A stretch of 64,000 nt of DNA from Mycobacterium sp. PSTR-4-N (GTDB lineage: Bacteria > Actinomycetota > Actinomycetes > Mycobacteriales > Mycobacteriaceae), in assembly GCF_022348085.1 (NCBI RefSeq), contig NZ_JAKRFN010000003.1, positions 1 to 64,000 of the forward strand, written 5' to 3'. The notes beneath the pieces were generated by a model. It saw only the letters and a program-made list of their open reading frames with translations. It made no database searches and was not told where the DNA came from. A program made the position numbers and the translations under genes. Of the stretch, positions 62,737-64,000 are shown piece by piece; position 1 is the stretch's first letter; each line of letters begins with the position of its first letter.

Positions 62737-63534
62737 ATGACGAACATCGTCTTCATCCACGGCCTGTGGGTCGCCCACACCGCATGGCAACCCTGGATCG
62801 ACTACGTCGCCGAACACGGTCATCAGGGCATCGCCCCGGCGTGGCCCGGCGAGCTGCCGACGGTCGAGGAGACCCGGCAGAACCCGGCGGCACAAGCCGG
62901 ATTCGGTATCGACGAGCTGACCGCCCACTACGCACGCATCCTCGACGAGTTCGACACTCCGCCCGTGGTGATCGGGCACTCGTTCGGTGGGTTGATCGCA
63001 CAGCGGCTGCTCGGGGAGAACAAGGCGGCCGCCGCCATCGCCATCGACCCCGCCCCGATCAAGGGCGTGACGGGACTGCCGTTCACACAGCTGCGCTCGG
63101 CGTTCCCGGTGCTGGGCAACCCGCTCAATCGCGGGCGCGCCAAGGCCCTGACGCGGGCGCAGTGGCGGTACGGCTTCGGCAACGCGGTGAGCCAGGAAGA
63201 ATCCGACGCATTGTGGGAGCAGTGGTCGATCCCCTCCCCGGGCAAGCCGCTGTTCGAGGCGGCCGGCGCCAACCTGCACCGCCGCTCGCCGGCGGCGGTC
63301 GACACCGCGAATGCGGAGCGCGGACCGCTGTTGATCACCGCCGGATCAGACGATCACACCGTGCCGCGCGCGACCGCCGAGGCAGCCCACCGGCTGTACC
63401 GCAGCGATGCCGTCACCGACTTCCACCCGTTCGAGGGGCGCGGTCACTCGCTGACCATCGACCACGGCTGGCGTGACGTCGCCGACGAGACGCTCGCCTG
63501 GCTCGCCCGCCGAGGCGTCACCGAGGCGGCGTGA
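62737..63534 (+). CDS. Alpha/beta-hydrolase
   Basis: 265 residues. VFIHGLWVAHTAWQPW oxyanion region, nucleophile elbow GHSFGG (near residue 88), Asp in SDDHTVP and His in GRGHSLT complete a triad. Cytoplasmic (no signal). Similar to 'alpha/beta hydrolase 6'-type proteins often induced by xenobiotics. GCAGGAG lies 7 bases before the ATG. A TetR gene follows with a GTGA overlap, so this is a regulated pair; the substrate is unknown. Confidence 0.9.
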   Translation: MTNIVFIHGLWVAHTAWQPWIDYVAEHGHQGIAPAWPGELPTVEETRQNPAAQAGFGIDELTAHYARILDEFDTPPVVIGHSFGGLIAQRLLGENKAAAAIAIDPAPIKGVTGLPFTQLRSAFPVLGNPLNRGRAKALTRAQWRYGFGNAVSQEESDALWEQWSIPSPGKPLFEAAGANLHRRSPAAVDTANAERGPLLITAGSDDHTVPRATAEAAHRLYRSDAVTDFHPFEGRGHSLTIDHGWRDVADETLAWLARRGVTEAA

Positions 63535-64000
63535 CAGTGCCCCGGCGTCGCACCGCCAGCGAGCAGGTCTCGGCCGCGCTACTCAGCGCGGCCGAGACGG
63601 TGTTGGACCGCGACGGTGCCGCCGCGGTGACGGTGCGATCCGTCGCCCAAGAGGCCGGAGTGGCGCCGATGGGCGTCTACAACCGATTCACCAACAAGGA
63701 CGGGTTGCTCGCCGCCCTGGCCCTGCGCGCGTTCGACGGCCTCGCCGCTGCCATCGAGGTCGACACGTCCGGCACACCGGCCGACCGACTGCGCCGTTCC
63801 GCAAAGGGCTACCGCCGGTTCGCGATCTCTCACCCCGCGCGCTACGCCTTGATCTTCGCGGCAGGCTCACCGGCCGCCGACCCCGCCTCGCCGGTGACCG
63901 CGCGGGGTCGAGAGGTGTTCGGCACCCTCGTCGACCTGGTTGCGGCGCTTGCACTGGGGCCGGGCCTCGACCCGCGGGAAGCCGCCCAGGCCGTGTGGAA
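63531..64000 (+). CDS. TetR-family regulator, cut by the window end
   Basis: Starts at GTG 63531 overlapping the hydrolase stop by 4 bases (GTG 63537 also possible) and stays open to base 64000 (156 codons seen). HTH: AAETVLDRDGAAAVTVRSVAQEAGVAPMGVYNRFTNKDGLLAALA. The later YRRFAISHPARYALIFAAG is the TetR_C_WHG (TetR_C_13-type) ligand domain. Likely represses the hydrolase operon from the site at 62702-62722. The 3' end, and whether a further gene follows, cannot be seen. Confidence 0.92.
   Translation, partial: MTVPRRRTASEQVSAALLSAAETVLDRDGAAAVTVRSVAQEAGVAPMGVYNRFTNKDGLLAALALRAFDGLAAAIEVDTSGTPADRLRRSAKGYRRFAISHPARYALIFAAGSPAADPASPVTARGREVFGTLVDLVAALALGPGLDPREAAQAVW

Overview
The window is high-GC actinobacterial DNA, almost certainly from a fast-growing Mycobacterium/Mycolicibacterium. 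The reasons are: gene-by-gene order that (from memory) follows the M. tuberculosis Rv1689-Rv1683 and Rv1659-Rv1629 blocks in inverted orientation; mycobacterium-specific families (LysX, Rv1683-type hydrolase-ligase, Rv1639c, Rv1638A, Rv1636, Rv1647); many leaderless-type starts; and the leader of an rRNA operon directly after tyrS, which is where fast growers keep their second rrn operon. The 16S gene itself lies beyond base 1. No insertion sequence, prophage or CRISPR array was seen.

Layout. 1-490: minus-strand rrn promoter and leader. 491-9438: tyrS, mpg, an esterase, a divergent ABC drug exporter with its TetR regulator, a Trm112-like protein, a secreted protein and a large hydrolase/acyl-CoA-ligase fusion. 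9501-12556: an ABC-F ATPase translationally coupled to a polytopic membrane protein. 12534-14190: three overlapping genes for small membrane-anchored exported proteins of unknown function, lying directly behind argH. 14202-22621: the complete arginine cluster argC-J-B-D-F-R-G-H, almost every junction overlapping, with an ARG-box-like site before argC. 22676-27923: pheST preceded by a rhomboid-like membrane protein and a class III adenylyl cyclase. 28057-31931: DUF2236 oxygenase-like protein, SDR, tsnR, and infC-rpmI-rplT; infC appears to start at a non-canonical ATC codon behind a hairpin leader. 32184-40741: DUF1844 protein, lysX, a membrane-anchored esterase, small proteins, and a divergent NmrA-like/LysR pair. 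40754-50240: uvrA, a metallo-beta-lactamase-fold protein, class I fructose-bisphosphate aldolase, a cAMP-binding-type universal stress protein, secreted proteins including a cutinase, a paired SMR exporter, tRNA-Cys and an MFS exporter. 50280-64000: uvrB, DUF402 protein, MerR/TipAS regulator, coaE, rpsA, PrsW protease, TRIC channel, thioesterase, polA, and a hydrolase with a TetR gene cut by the window end.

How the parts work together. The arg genes form one biosynthetic operon with its own repressor inside. infC-rpmI-rplT, pheST, tyrS, rpsA, tsnR and the rrn leader make the window rich in translation genes. The clearest regulatory result is that uvrA, uvrB and polA each carry an upstream motif matching the mycobacterial RecA-NDp DNA-damage promoter (TGTCRG-type -35 element, 8 bases, TANNNT). 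In uvrB and polA the predicted start of transcription falls on the start codon. The window also holds both a cyclase and a predicted cAMP-binding stress protein. The best candidates for undescribed biology are the three-gene exported cassette behind argH, the tandem palindromes over the start of the ABC exporter, the ATC-start infC leader, and the fusion protein whose ligase half has lost canonical motifs. All comparisons with other genomes are from memory; no search was run.
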